From Flavobacterium rivuli WB 3.3-2 = DSM 21788 (lineage in GTDB: Bacteria; Bacteroidota; Bacteroidia; Flavobacteriales; Flavobacteriaceae), in NCBI RefSeq assembly GCF_000378485.1, contig NZ_KB899970.1, forward strand, positions 310,001 to 374,000: a stretch of 64,000 nucleotides of DNA. The letters are read 5' to 3'. The notes under the pieces are model-generated. The model ran no database searches, was not told where the DNA came from, and was given only the letters and a program-made list of their open reading frames with translations. The position numbers and the translations under genes were made by a program. Below are positions 1 to 7,944 of the stretch, one piece after another. Numbering within the stretch: position 1 is the stretch's first letter; each line of letters begins with the position of its first letter.

Positions 1-1
1 T

Positions 2-1051
2 TTGTTACACTATTTTGGTGAGGAATTTGATGCGGAAACCGGGGATGGCCATGAAATGGACGATAACACCCGTAACCCTAAAAAGAAAAAAGAAGCAAAA
101 GACGATGTGGTTACCCTGCTTAAAGTGGTTAGGGATACCAAAATGCTCTATAAAAGCAAAGAGATTTTATTTACACTTACCGGTAAGGTAAACGCTGTAA
201 TTAAAGCCCACCGTACCGATGCACAAACATTTTTTGGAATAGGTAAGGAGTTTGAAGAAAAGCACTGGATGGCTCTTTTGCGCCAGGTGCTTGTAGCAGG
301 TTACCTCTCTAAAGATATAGAAACGTATGGGGTTATAAAGCTTACACCTGCGGGCGAAGCTTTTATTGCCAACCCTAAGTCGTTCATGATGACCGAAGAC
401 CACGACTTTAATGAAACTGACGAGGAGGCAACTATTACAGCAGCAAAATCGGCTGGAGTGGCAGATGAAGCGCTTAATGCAATGCTTAAAGACCTGCGTA
501 AAAAAGTGGCTAAAAAGCTGGGTGTACCACCATTTGTGGTATTTCAGGATCCGTCGCTTGATGATATGGCACTTAAATATCCTGTATCTATAGAGGAGTT
601 AAGCGGTGTACATGGCGTAGGCGAAGGTAAAGCTAAAAAATATGGTAAAGAGTTTGTAGAGTTGATAGCGCGTTATGTAGAGGATAACGATATTATGCGC
701 CCTGACGATCTTGTGGTTAAAACTACCGGAGCTAACTCGGCCTTAAAATTATACATCATCCAGAATATAGACAGGAAGCTTTCGCTAAATGATATTGCAA
801 AAGCTAAAGGCCTTGATATGGATGCCTTGATGAAGGAAATGGAACAGATTGTCTATTCCGGTACAAAGCTTAACATTAAATATTGGATAGACGATATACT
901 TGACGAAGACCAGCAGGAAGAGATACATGATTTCTACATGGGGTCAGAGTCTGATAGTATTAAAGACGCCCTTAAAGAATTTGATGGCGACTATGATACC
1001 GAAGAACTAAGGTTGATGCGTATAAAGTTTATTAGCGAAGTAGCTAATTAG
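2..1051 (+). CDS. recQ: RecQ-family ATP-dependent DNA helicase, C-terminal part (5' end outside window)
   Basis: The open frame runs in from the left edge, so the helicase core is missing and only the C-terminal half is seen. It opens with LLHYFGEEF, the usual lead-in to the RecQ zinc-binding subdomain, but the family's C-x-x-C-D-N-C cysteines are replaced by an EMDDN stretch (about residues 18-22) and a lysine run. A winged-helix RQC domain follows (about 38-130) and then an HRDC domain (about 155-225, with GVHGVGEGKAKKYG). A further acidic region of about 100 residues ends the protein. RecQ helicases unwind DNA 3' to 5' in recombination and repair. A bidirectional terminator lies 40 bases downstream. 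The family call is firm; the first codon seen is not a start. Confidence 0.9.
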   Translation: MLHYFGEEFDAETGDGHEMDDNTRNPKKKKEAKDDVVTLLKVVRDTKMLYKSKEILFTLTGKVNAVIKAHRTDAQTFFGIGKEFEEKHWMALLRQVLVAGYLSKDIETYGVIKLTPAGEAFIANPKSFMMTEDHDFNETDEEATITAAKSAGVADEALNAMLKDLRKKVAKKLGVPPFVVFQDPSLDDMALKYPVSIEELSGVHGVGEGKAKKYGKEFVELIARYVEDNDIMRPDDLVVKTTGANSALKLYIIQNIDRKLSLNDIAKAKGLDMDALMKEMEQIVYSGTKLNIKYWIDDILDEDQQEEIHDFYMGSESDSIKDALKEFDGDYDTEELRLMRIKFISEVAN

Positions 1052-1082
1052 CAGTTTTACAGTTTCACTCTCAGTTTACAGT
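1052..1082. repeat. CAGT-rich dispersed repeat, copy 1
   Basis: A degenerate stretch built on CAGTTT/TCAGTTTACAGT starts immediately after the recQ stop. An inverted relative lies at 1149-1172, on the far side of the terminator, and a direct relative at 4673-4696. All three abut gene ends. Confidence 0.55.
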
Positions 1083-1090
1083 AAAATAAA

Positions 1091-1132
1091 AATCGCGGTA
1101 ACAGTTTAATAATTGTTACCGTGATTTTTTTA
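1091..1132. terminator. Bidirectional intrinsic terminator between recQ and the convergent small gene
   Basis: A 13-bp stem (arms 1091-1103 and 1114-1126, with one G-T pair) has a T run on its right side and an A run on its left. It can end transcripts from both convergent genes. Confidence 0.85.
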
Positions 1133-1172
1133 ATTATTCACGGGCGGTGAAAACTGTGACTGCGACTGAAAA

Positions 1173-1409
1173 CTATTCAAACAACTCCCCCCTGTGCGGT
1201 TTCAAGGCATCCCTTACGGCTATCATGTTTTCATCAGTTACAACCATATAAGCAATGGCATGCATATCGTTAAGGATGGTAAACCCTGTAATATTAAGCG
1301 GAAGTTTTTCCATCACAATAAATTCCTTTAAATGAATTTCATGGTGCTCAGCTGTTTTAGCTGCTGCCGGTCCGCGGAAATCCCAGATCAATTTTATTTT
1401 TCTTGACAT
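1173..1409 (-). CDS. Small conserved-looking hypothetical protein, 78 aa
   Basis: No function recognised. The protein begins MSRKIKLIWDFRGPAAAKTA and is soluble, with mixed alpha/beta composition, several His residues and an acidic C-terminus (GELFE); there is no signal peptide or membrane span. An upstream in-frame codon at 1433 would add 8 residues, but it lies inside the -7 promoter element TACCTTTG (1431-1438), so the ATG at 1409 is preferred. It stands alone, convergent with recQ. Confidence 0.7.
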   Translation of the reverse strand: MSRKIKLIWDFRGPAAAKTAEHHEIHLKEFIVMEKLPLNITGFTILNDMHAIAYMVVTDENMIAVRDALKPHRGELFE

Positions 1410-1430
1410 AATTTTGTAGTTACAAAGCTG

Positions 1431-1438
1431 CAAAGGTA
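1431..1438 (-). promoter_or_regulatory. Bacteroidetes-type -7 promoter element (TACCTTTG)
   Basis: It matches TAnnTTTG on the minus strand, 22 bases before the ATG of the 78-aa gene. Its position argues against the longer start at 1433. Confidence 0.6.
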
Positions 1439-1589
1439 CAAAGTTTGAGTTGCAAAGTAATACAGTCGCAAAGCGGCAAAGTTTAATGTCCTAAATTCCA
1501 TACATAACTGAGCTTCGAAGAAGCATCATGTCTATAGCGAATAAAATTGGCACTCAAAATGGGTTCAAAGAGTAGCATGTTTTATAGGT

Positions 1590-2489
1590 TTAAGGATACA
1601 CCACGCCTGTAGCTTCTTCTGCAAAATTCCATAATTTTTTGGCTTCAGCCTCATCAAGGGCTATAGGTAATAATTCAGCTTTTGCAGGATAGCCACGGAG
1701 TCCGCCATCCTGGTCGGGGCCTATAAAATCATTACCATTTATATCGGTACTAATTGCTGCAAAAAGCGATGGTAAGGCACCCTGCCATGCCGGCATTAGT
1801 GGGCCATATATTTCTACAATACTGTCAAATTCTTCTCCACTAATATTACGGGCAAGATCAGTCTGCGTAACACCGGGGTGCGAGGCAACCGAAAGTATGC
1901 TGTCGCCTGCATTATCTATGCGGCGTTGTAGTTCGTTGGTAAAAAACAGGTTGGCTAATTTACTTTGCGCATATTCGCGGTTGGGGTCATAGTCTTTTTC
2001 CAGTTTAAGATTACTGTAATCTATGCTGCCCAAACGGTATACAAGGCTGCTAACGGTAACAATACGCGATTGCGGCGTGGCCTTTAGCAACGGGTATAAA
2101 TGCCCTGTAAATGCGTAATGCCCTAATACATTAGTGCCAAACTGAAGTTCGAAGCCCTGTGCCGTTTTAGATGCCGGTGGCACCATAACGCCTGCATTAT
2201 CAATAAGTAAATCAAGTTGTGTATGGTTACTTTTAAAAGTGTCGGCGGCCTCTTTTACTGAGTTTAAATCGGAAAGGTCAAGGTGTAAAACTTCTACCGT
2301 TCCGTTTGACGCAATCTTTTGTATAGCTTCTGCCGCTACATTGGCTTTTTGTAAATCACGGCAGGCTAAAATCACGTTGGCTCCTTTTTCGTAAAGTGCC
2401 AAAGCTGTTTCATAACCTATACCGGCATTGGCTCCTGTAACTATAACTGTTTTTCCTGATTGGTCTGGTATATTCTCTTTTGTCCACAT
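1590..2489 (-). CDS. Short-chain dehydrogenase/reductase (SDR) family oxidoreductase
   Basis: A cytosolic NAD(P)-dependent oxidoreductase of about 299 aa; substrate unknown. It shows the Rossmann cofactor motif TGANAGIGYETA near the N-terminus, the NAG motif (DNAGVMVPP), a Ser in VSSLVYR and the catalytic Tyr-x-x-x-Lys as YAQSK. The length and pattern resemble the retinol dehydrogenase/WW-domain oxidoreductase-like SDRs. The frame stays open to 2573, but a -7 element (TAACTTTG, 2510-2517) lies inside that extension and MWTKENIPDQSGKT is the natural SDR start. An AraC-type regulator ends 84 bases upstream on the same strand and may control it. Confidence 0.9.
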   Translation of the reverse strand: MWTKENIPDQSGKTVIVTGANAGIGYETALALYEKGANVILACRDLQKANVAAEAIQKIASNGTVEVLHLDLSDLNSVKEAADTFKSNHTQLDLLIDNAGVMVPPASKTAQGFELQFGTNVLGHYAFTGHLYPLLKATPQSRIVTVSSLVYRLGSIDYSNLKLEKDYDPNREYAQSKLANLFFTNELQRRIDNAGDSILSVASHPGVTQTDLARNISGEEFDSIVEIYGPLMPAWQGALPSLFAAISTDINGNDFIGPDQDGGLRGYPAKAELLPIALDEAEAKKLWNFAEEATGVVYP

Positions 2490-2509
2490 AATATAAAATT
2501 TATAGGGTA

Positions 2510-2517
2510 CAAAGTTA
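2510..2517 (-). promoter_or_regulatory. -7 promoter element (TAACTTTG) of the SDR gene
   Basis: It matches TAnnTTTG on the minus strand, 21 bases before the chosen ATG at 2489. It suggests the SDR gene has its own promoter besides read-through from the regulator. Confidence 0.6.
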
Positions 2518-2573
2518 AAACGGGAACACTGGTTACGAGGTACGGGTGCGAAACCAAAAACTATACAATACAA

Positions 2574-3479
2574 TCAATTCTCTTTCCTGAAAGCTCCCGG
2601 GGTAAGCAAAGTATGCTCCTTAAAAAATATGGAGAAATGGTTAGGCTCTTCAAAACCCAGGCATCGGGCTATTTCTGCAATGGCCCAGTTAGTGGTTTTA
2701 AGTAAAACCTTAGCTTCATGAACTATGCGGTCTCTTATAAGCTGCGATGTGGTTTGTCCGGTAGCCTGTTTCAGCGCTTTATTTAAATGGTTTACGTGCA
2801 TGTTTAGTTTTCCTGCAAAATCGGATGGTGATTTTAGCAGTACCACATCTTCAATACTTTCAATGGTAAACTGACGCTCTAAAAGATCGGTAAATAATGT
2901 TGCTATACGCTCAGAAGCGTTAGAAGCACTTACTGCAATGCCTGTTTCAGGTTGTAGTTTTTGTGCTTCGTGAATAACCTCCATTAGCAAATTCCGTAAA
3001 AAATCATACTTATAGGTGTAGTCACTTTGCAACTCATTTTCCATTTTAATAAATAAGCTTTCGAAATTTTTATACTGTGCCGCGTTGAGTAATACAACAG
3101 CCTTATCCGGGCTGCTAAAAACAGGGAAGTCTTTAATAGCTGCATATCTGTTAAATAATGCTTCGGTAAAAACACATACATAACCCAGTTGTTTTTTGCT
3201 TATTACTTCCCATTTATAAGGCACAACAGGATTAGTAAATACAAGGGCATAACCATTTACAACAATACTCCTGTCGGCATAATGCACAATGCAGTCACCA
3301 TTTACAAGGCTCACTTTAAAAAAACTGCGGCGGCTGTAACTGGTATGCTTTGGTTTGCCTTCGGTTACAAGGTCTTCAACTTTAATGATGTTGAAATGCC
3401 CCATGCCCACGTTGTTTTCTGAAGGAGATTCGCCCAGTAACTGTTTATATAGACTATTTAAATTTATAAAATCTGCCAT
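2574..3479 (-). CDS. AraC-family transcriptional regulator
   Basis: 301 aa. The N-terminal two thirds resembles a cupin-like sensor domain (about residues 20-170). The C-terminal 100 residues hold the double helix-turn-helix of AraC proteins (LNMHVNHLNKALKQATGQT, then the second HTH ending EPNHFSIFFKEH). Proteins of this kind bind DNA and respond to a small ligand, which cannot be named here. The gene lies directly upstream of the SDR gene on the same strand, so that gene is a likely target. The -7 element is only 4 bases from the ATG, which implies a leaderless message. Confidence 0.92.
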   Translation of the reverse strand: MADFINLNSLYKQLLGESPSENNVGMGHFNIIKVEDLVTEGKPKHTSYSRRSFFKVSLVNGDCIVHYADRSIVVNGYALVFTNPVVPYKWEVISKKQLGYVCVFTEALFNRYAAIKDFPVFSSPDKAVVLLNAAQYKNFESLFIKMENELQSDYTYKYDFLRNLLMEVIHEAQKLQPETGIAVSASNASERIATLFTDLLERQFTIESIEDVVLLKSPSDFAGKLNMHVNHLNKALKQATGQTTSQLIRDRIVHEAKVLLKTTNWAIAEIARCLGFEEPNHFSIFFKEHTLLTPGAFRKEN

Positions 3480-3483
3480 ATTG

Positions 3484-3491
3484 CAAAAGTA
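3484..3491 (-). promoter_or_regulatory. -7 promoter element (TACTTTTG), leaderless arrangement
   Basis: A perfect TAnnTTTG match on the minus strand ends 4 bases before the AraC ATG at 3479. Transcription would begin at or very near the start codon. Confidence 0.6.
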
Positions 3492-3560
3492 CGAAAATCA
3501 AGTGGTTGGGTTTTTAAGATTTTTCATTTTATGACTAAGTAGGGCAGAATGTAAATTTTG

Positions 3561-3592
3561 TTGCTATAAAAGAAAAAGATATTCTATTTTTG
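3561..3592 (+). promoter_or_regulatory. Promoter of the DUF2891 gene (TTG, 21 bases, TATTTTTG)
   Basis: A -33 type TTG (3561-3563) and a -7 element TATTTTTG (3585-3592) are separated by 21 bases. The ATG follows at 3613. Confidence 0.65.
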
Positions 3593-3612
3593 AAAAACAA
3601 CAACCCATCATA

Positions 3613-4662
3613 ATGAAAAACCTCATCGCGATAGCACTGTTCGCAACCTCAATATCTTTTGCGCAACAGCTAACATTAGACCGTGCCAATGGCCTTGCCA
3701 AACTTCCGCTTAAATGCCTGCAACAGGAATATCCTAACAAGTTAGGGCAAATGCTTATAGACTCTACCGAGATTGCCGCGCCTAAAGTACTGCACCCTGC
3801 TTTTTATGGCTGTTTCGACTGGCATTCGTCCGTACACGGGCACTGGAGTTTAGTATATCTGCTAAACCATTTTCCTGATTTAAATAACAGGCAGGAAATA
3901 ATCAACAAGCTAAAAGTTAACCTTTCTAAGCAAAACATACAGCAGGAAGTGGCTTACATGACTAAGGCCCACGAAAAATCTTTTGAGCGTACTTACGGTT
4001 GGGCGTGGGTGCTTAAACTTCAGTTGGAACTTGAAGTTTCTAAAGAACCGTTTGCGAAAGAGCTGGCCGCTAATTTACAACCGCTTACTGCTTTGGTAAT
4101 TCAGCGCTACATAGAGTTTTTGCCAAAGCTTAACTACCCGTTGCGTGTGGGTACGCACCCTAATACTGCCTTTGGAATGGCCCTGGCATGGGATTATGCC
4201 CTGCATGCAAACAACGTTGCCCTGCAAAACAGCCTGCGCGATAATGCCCTGCGCCTTTTTAAAAATGATGCCGACTGCCCTTTTGCCTGGGAACCCAGCG
4301 GTACCGACTTTCTGTCGCCATGCCTTGAAGAGATCGCTATTATGCAACGCGTTATGCCCGACAAAGATTTCCTGAAATGGCTTAAAGATTTTGCTCCGGC
4401 ACTATTTAGTAAAAACTATAAATGGGAACCCGGCAAAGTATCCGATCGTAGCGACGGACACCTCGTGCACCTTGACGGGCTTAACTTTAGCCGCGCCTGG
4501 AACCTGTACCATCTTGCCAAACAATACCCTAAACAATTAGGCCATCTTAGAACCCTTGCCGATGCGCACCTTAACTTTTCGTTGCCTGCTATTGTAGATG
4601 GTAACTACGAAGGCGAGCACTGGCTGGCAAGTTTTGCATTACATGCATTTGAGGAAAAGTAG
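3613..4662 (+). CDS. DUF2891 family protein, exported
   Basis: 349 aa with a signal peptide (MKNLIAIALFATSISFAQQ, cleaved after about residue 18), so probably periplasmic. The rest matches my recollection of the DUF2891 family: CLQQEYPNK near the N-terminus, HPAFYGCFDWHSSVHGHWSL (about 61-80), ERTYGWAWVLKLQLEL, RVGTHPNTAFGM and a final DGNYEGEHWLASFA. The His- and Trp-rich blocks look like an alpha/alpha barrel active site, but no reaction is established. The gene has its own promoter and no clear operon partner. Confidence 0.88.
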   Translation: MKNLIAIALFATSISFAQQLTLDRANGLAKLPLKCLQQEYPNKLGQMLIDSTEIAAPKVLHPAFYGCFDWHSSVHGHWSLVYLLNHFPDLNNRQEIINKLKVNLSKQNIQQEVAYMTKAHEKSFERTYGWAWVLKLQLELEVSKEPFAKELAANLQPLTALVIQRYIEFLPKLNYPLRVGTHPNTAFGMALAWDYALHANNVALQNSLRDNALRLFKNDADCPFAWEPSGTDFLSPCLEEIAIMQRVMPDKDFLKWLKDFAPALFSKNYKWEPGKVSDRSDGHLVHLDGLNFSRAWNLYHLAKQYPKQLGHLRTLADAHLNFSLPAIVDGNYEGEHWLASFALHAFEEK

Positions 4663-4672
4663 TAAGTGTTTA

Positions 4673-4696
4673 GTGTTCAGTCTCAGTTTGCAGTAG
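4673..4696. repeat. CAGT-rich dispersed repeat, copy 3
   Basis: A stretch of the form TTCAGTCTCAGTTTGCAGT begins 10 bases after the DUF2891 stop. It resembles the stretch after recQ (1052-1082) and, inverted, 1149-1172. Confidence 0.5.
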
Positions 4697-4767
4697 CTTC
4701 ATTTAGACTTAGTATTTAACATATACTATGAATTCATAATTTTGCAATCGGCAAGAGTGTAGCGGCT

Positions 4768-4800
4768 TCCCTTTCCTTCGGAGAGGGGTTGGGGAGAGGA
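4768..4800. repeat. Pyrimidine/purine hairpin repeat (CCCTTTCC TTC GGAGAGGG type)
   Basis: A short imperfect palindrome is followed by GGTTGGGGAGAGG. I recall similar intergenic stretches scattered through flavobacterial genomes. No coding potential. Confidence 0.5.
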
Positions 4801-4915
4801 TTAATCATTAAGACTTGTGTCCTTAAAAGCAAAGCGTCCATCCTGGTGTTCCTTGTGAAAACACTTTGTGCACTTAGTGGTTAAATTGATCTATCGCAAC
4901 AAAAAAAATAATCAC

Positions 4916-4923
4916 TATTTTTG
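4916..4923 (+). promoter_or_regulatory. -7 promoter element (TATTTTTG), leaderless arrangement
   Basis: It matches TAnnTTTG and ends 4 bases before the ATG at 4928, so the message would have almost no 5' leader. It rules out the longer frame that opens at 4868. No TTG is found at the usual -33 distance. Confidence 0.6.
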
Positions 4924-4927
4924 CGCC

Positions 4928-6490
4928 ATGCTAAGAGAACTCCAGATACAGGTAGCCCCCGAAATAGCCGCACAGCAGGAACTGCTAACGGCGCACGTTG
5001 CCCAGCTTATGCAGGTTAAACCCGCAGACATAAACCATATTACAATTATAAAACGCTCTATAGATGCCCGCCAGAAATCGGTTAAGGTTAATCTTAAACT
5101 TGGGGTGTATTATAAAGAACAATATGTAGAAAAAGCAACGCCGCTACCTGATTATAAGGATGTAACCAATGCGCCCGAGGTAATAATTATTGGCGCAGGC
5201 CCGGCAGGATTGTTTGCCGCTTTGCAACTTATAGAGCTGGGTATAAAACCTATAGTTTTAGAGCGTGGCAAAGATGTGCAGGAACGCCGCCGTGACCTTA
5301 AGGCCATTAACCGCGACCATATTGTAGACGAAGATTCTAATTACTGCTATGGCGAGGGTGGGGCAGGAACCTACAGCGACGGTAAGTTATATACACGCTC
5401 TAAAAAGCGTGGCGATGTAGACCGTATACTTCAGTTATTTGTAGCTTTTGGCGCTGCCGATGATATTCTTGTTGAAGCGCATCCGCATATTGGTACCAAT
5501 AAATTGCCAAAGATCATTGCATCCATGCGCGAAAAGATAATCGAATTTGGCGGGCAGGTATTGTTCAATACCCGTGTAACAGATATTTTGGTTAAAAATA
5601 GCGAAGTGCAGGGCGTGGTAACCCAAAAAAGCGATACTATAAATGCAAAAAAAGTAATACTGGCAACCGGCCACAGTGCACGCGATATTTTTGAGTTATT
5701 AGATCGCAAGAAGATATTTATAGAGGCAAAACCTTTTGCGCTTGGCGTTAGGGCAGAGCATCCGCAAAGCCTTATAGACAGCATACAGTACAGCTGCGAT
5801 TTTAATACCGGCCGTGGCGAATTTTTACCTCCCGCGCCTTATGCAATTGTTAAGCAGGTAGGCGGCCGTGGTATGTATTCGTTTTGTATGTGTCCCGGCG
5901 GTGTAATTGCTCCCTGTGCCACCAGCCCCGGTGAGGTGGTTACTAATGGGTGGAGCCCCAGTAAACGCGACCAGGAAACGGCAAACTCCGGTATTGTGGT
6001 AGAGCTTAAGCTGGAAGATTTTAAACCGTTTGCCAAATTTGGTGCCTTGGCCGGAATGGAATTCCAGAAAAGCATCGAGCAGCAGGCATGGCATGTAGGG
6101 GGCGAAACCCAGCGGGTACCCGCACAGCGCATGGTAGATTTTACCCAAAGCAAAGTATCAGCAGACATCCCTAAAACGTCTTACGTTCCCGGAACCACTC
6201 CCGCCGAACTGGGCAGGGTTTTCCCCGGTTTCCTTACGCAGATATTACGTGAAGGATTTACCGAATTTGGTAAATCTATGCGTGGTTACCTTACTAATGA
6301 GGCTATACTACATGCGCCCGAATCGCGTACCTCATCGCCGGTACGTATTCCCCGCGACCCTGAAACTTTAGAGCATGTACAAATTAAAGGCCTTTACCCT
6401 TGTGGCGAAGGAGCCGGTTATGCAGGCGGAATTATCTCGGCTGCCATTGATGGCGAGAAGTGTGCGCTGAAGTGTGCGGATTTGATTTAA
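4928..6490 (+). CDS. NAD(P)/FAD-dependent dehydrogenase, COG2509-like
   Basis: 520 aa. An N-terminal domain of about 85 residues (IKRSIDARQKSVKVNLKL) precedes a dinucleotide-binding fold with GAGPAGLFAALQL. A second conserved block, GEGGAGTYSDGKLYTRSKKR, is typical of the uncharacterised FAD-dependent dehydrogenase group, as are CMCPGG and GLYPCGEGAGYAGGI near the C-terminus, where the flavin is contacted. The cytosolic substrate is unknown. The start is fixed by the promoter at 4916-4923. It is transcribed alone; the genes that follow are on the other strand. Confidence 0.9.
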   Translation: MLRELQIQVAPEIAAQQELLTAHVAQLMQVKPADINHITIIKRSIDARQKSVKVNLKLGVYYKEQYVEKATPLPDYKDVTNAPEVIIIGAGPAGLFAALQLIELGIKPIVLERGKDVQERRRDLKAINRDHIVDEDSNYCYGEGGAGTYSDGKLYTRSKKRGDVDRILQLFVAFGAADDILVEAHPHIGTNKLPKIIASMREKIIEFGGQVLFNTRVTDILVKNSEVQGVVTQKSDTINAKKVILATGHSARDIFELLDRKKIFIEAKPFALGVRAEHPQSLIDSIQYSCDFNTGRGEFLPPAPYAIVKQVGGRGMYSFCMCPGGVIAPCATSPGEVVTNGWSPSKRDQETANSGIVVELKLEDFKPFAKFGALAGMEFQKSIEQQAWHVGGETQRVPAQRMVDFTQSKVSADIPKTSYVPGTTPAELGRVFPGFLTQILREGFTEFGKSMRGYLTNEAILHAPESRTSSPVRIPRDPETLEHVQIKGLYPCGEGAGYAGGIISAAIDGEKCALKCADLI

Positions 6491-6501
6491 AATAATCAAG
6501 T

Positions 6502-6972
6502 CTATTTCCATATCGTGTCATAATCTGTAATTAGAGCTCTCATTAACATCTCTCCATTACCGCCCAAACCATCATTTTTCAGACCAAGGTCTTTTCTCAT
6601 TTCTACCATTATTTTGGTCATAAATTCTAACGTCTTTTTAGTATCGGCATTTTCGTTAGGCTTATATATATGTTGGAAATAGTTAGAAAATGCTTTAATT
6701 ACGCTTGGAGAAGCATATAGGACATATTTTTTATAAAAATCGTAAAGTTCTTTCATCAAGTTAGCCGTTGTTTTAGCCTTGCCTATTTTTGAATCAGCAA
6801 ATATATCTATAACTAAATTGACATATTGCTGATAAAGTATTCTTCTCTCTTTCGTTATCTCATTTGTTATTTCTTTTTTCTTCTCAATGCTGTATTTAAA
6901 AAGGTAACCGATTGCGGCTCCAATAAGAGGCAAAAATATAGATAGTAATGTAATTATAGTATTAGTATTCAT
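6502..6972 (-). CDS. Single-span membrane protein of unknown function, partner of the AbiGi-like gene
   Basis: 156 aa. One N-terminal membrane helix (about residues 6-26, ITLLSIFLPLIGAAIGYLF) is followed by a Lys/Glu-rich amphipathic segment that could form a coiled coil, and a helical soluble domain ending MRKDLGLKNDGLGG and ITDYD. I recall that RKDLGL-x-N-x-GL ending in other small anchored hypothetical proteins, but cannot name a family. The start is 22 bases after the stop of the AbiGi-like gene, so the two are probably one transcript. A membrane effector for that antitoxin is possible, unproven. Base composition is clearly AT-richer than in neighbours. Confidence 0.7.
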   Translation of the reverse strand: MNTNTIITLLSIFLPLIGAAIGYLFKYSIEKKKEITNEITKERRILYQQYVNLVIDIFADSKIGKAKTTANLMKELYDFYKKYVLYASPSVIKAFSNYFQHIYKPNENADTKKTLEFMTKIMVEMRKDLGLKNDGLGGNGEMLMRALITDYDTIWK

Positions 6973-6994
6973 TAATTTATTAGTTAGGAAATAA

Positions 6995-7789
6995 TTAAAA
7001 ATCCGTTTTAAGTTGTTCTACTGACAAAATTCTACTAGTTAACCTTTTTACTTCATCATGAGGATATTTTCCTTTAATTCGCTCTAATGATCTAATTAGA
7101 ACATCTCTTTCTGATTCCGCTTTTACAATAATGTAGCTGATATCTTCTGGAGTAAACGCTAATCTTTCATTTTCAATTTTTGTATTATTTTTTGCTTTCG
7201 CACTTTTAATTCTATTTTCATTATTATCAAAATTGATTATGTTTCCGAAAATTAAGGATTCATGACTTGTGTCTAAAACGTATCTCCATTCTCTTTCGTC
7301 TGAAAATCTGTAGTTTAAAATTATTTTTTTTCTAAATCTAACTAAATTACCTTGGTAATTCTTAATATATCTAACAATATCTAAGGTCCTTTTTTCATTT
7401 TCATCTAAGTCAGTTATTTTGTTTTTTCCATCGATTAGCCTTGATATTAGATGTACCGAAATATTATTAGAGAGGCTAGAGCTTTTATCTAAATATAATA
7501 CGGGATTAAGCCCATTTTTTTCAGCCCACGTTTTTTTTAAACCTAATCCATATGAACCATAACTGTCAATATGGTTTAATATTTGTGAAAATGGTATATC
7601 ACAAAATGAAACCATTGGAATCAATACATCAATGCTCTTTAGTGTTGAATGTATTGTCTCACGGCAATATTTTATTTTGAAATTACCCTCCAAGATACCT
7701 TTCAGTGAAGAAAAATTTTTTGTAAAGTGTATGATTGAATTTGAACTTAGTCCCATGATTATTATTAGTTTATCAGCTAATTTAACCAT
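6995..7789 (-). CDS. AbiGi-family abortive-infection antitoxin-like protein
   Basis: 264 aa. The N-terminal half carries the block typical of the AbiGi family (Lactococcus AbiG abortive phage infection): SIIHFTKNFSSLKGILE, then MVSFCDIPFSQI, YGSYGLGLKKTWA and GLNPVLYL, with a later RFSDEREWRYV. AbiGi is regarded as the antitoxin half of a two-gene system. There is no AbiGii-type nucleotidyltransferase here; the companion is the membrane protein just downstream. An ATG at 7756 (MGLSSNS) may be the real start; the upstream ATG at 7789 adds 11 residues. Low G+C and an isolated position suggest transfer. Confidence 0.82.
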   Translation of the reverse strand: MVKLADKLIIIMGLSSNSIIHFTKNFSSLKGILEGNFKIKYCRETIHSTLKSIDVLIPMVSFCDIPFSQILNHIDSYGSYGLGLKKTWAEKNGLNPVLYLDKSSSLSNNISVHLISRLIDGKNKITDLDENEKRTLDIVRYIKNYQGNLVRFRKKIILNYRFSDEREWRYVLDTSHESLIFGNIINFDNNENRIKSAKAKNNTKIENERLAFTPEDISYIIVKAESERDVLIRSLERIKGKYPHDEVKRLTSRILSVEQLKTDF

Positions 7790-7886
7790 TTAATTGTAAG
7801 AATATAATTTTTTAGAAAGTATATATTACATACAGTCTTTAGGTTATGATGTGATTTTTTTATATAAATCATATGGACTTAGAACA

Positions 7887-7922
7887 AAAAATCCCCTTTA
7901 CACTTTCGTCCAAAAGGGATTC
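7887..7922 (-). terminator. Intrinsic terminator after the alpha/beta hydrolase pseudogene
   Basis: A stem of about 9 bp with one mismatch (arms 7890-7899 and 7912-7921) has an A run on its left, giving a U run on the minus strand. It is 23 bases beyond the hydrolase stop and isolates the AbiGi pair from upstream read-through. Confidence 0.75.
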
Positions 7923-7944
7923 TCACAAAACAACTTTGGGTTAG

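Noticed and set aside
167..403. Minus-strand open frame of 78 codons inside the recQ gene
   Set aside because: Shadow of the real gene in another frame; no promoter or family signal.
2490..2573. Longer N-terminus for the SDR protein
   Set aside because: The promoter motif at 2510-2517 falls within it, and the SDR fold begins at the ATG at 2489.
4868..4927. Longer start for the FAD dehydrogenase
   Set aside because: The -7 promoter element at 4916-4923 lies inside it and the added residues are not typical of the family.
5825..6168. Two overlapping minus-strand frames of over 100 codons inside the FAD dehydrogenase gene
   Set aside because: Both lie entirely under a strongly conserved gene and have low-complexity, Cys/His/Pro-rich composition typical of antisense shadows.
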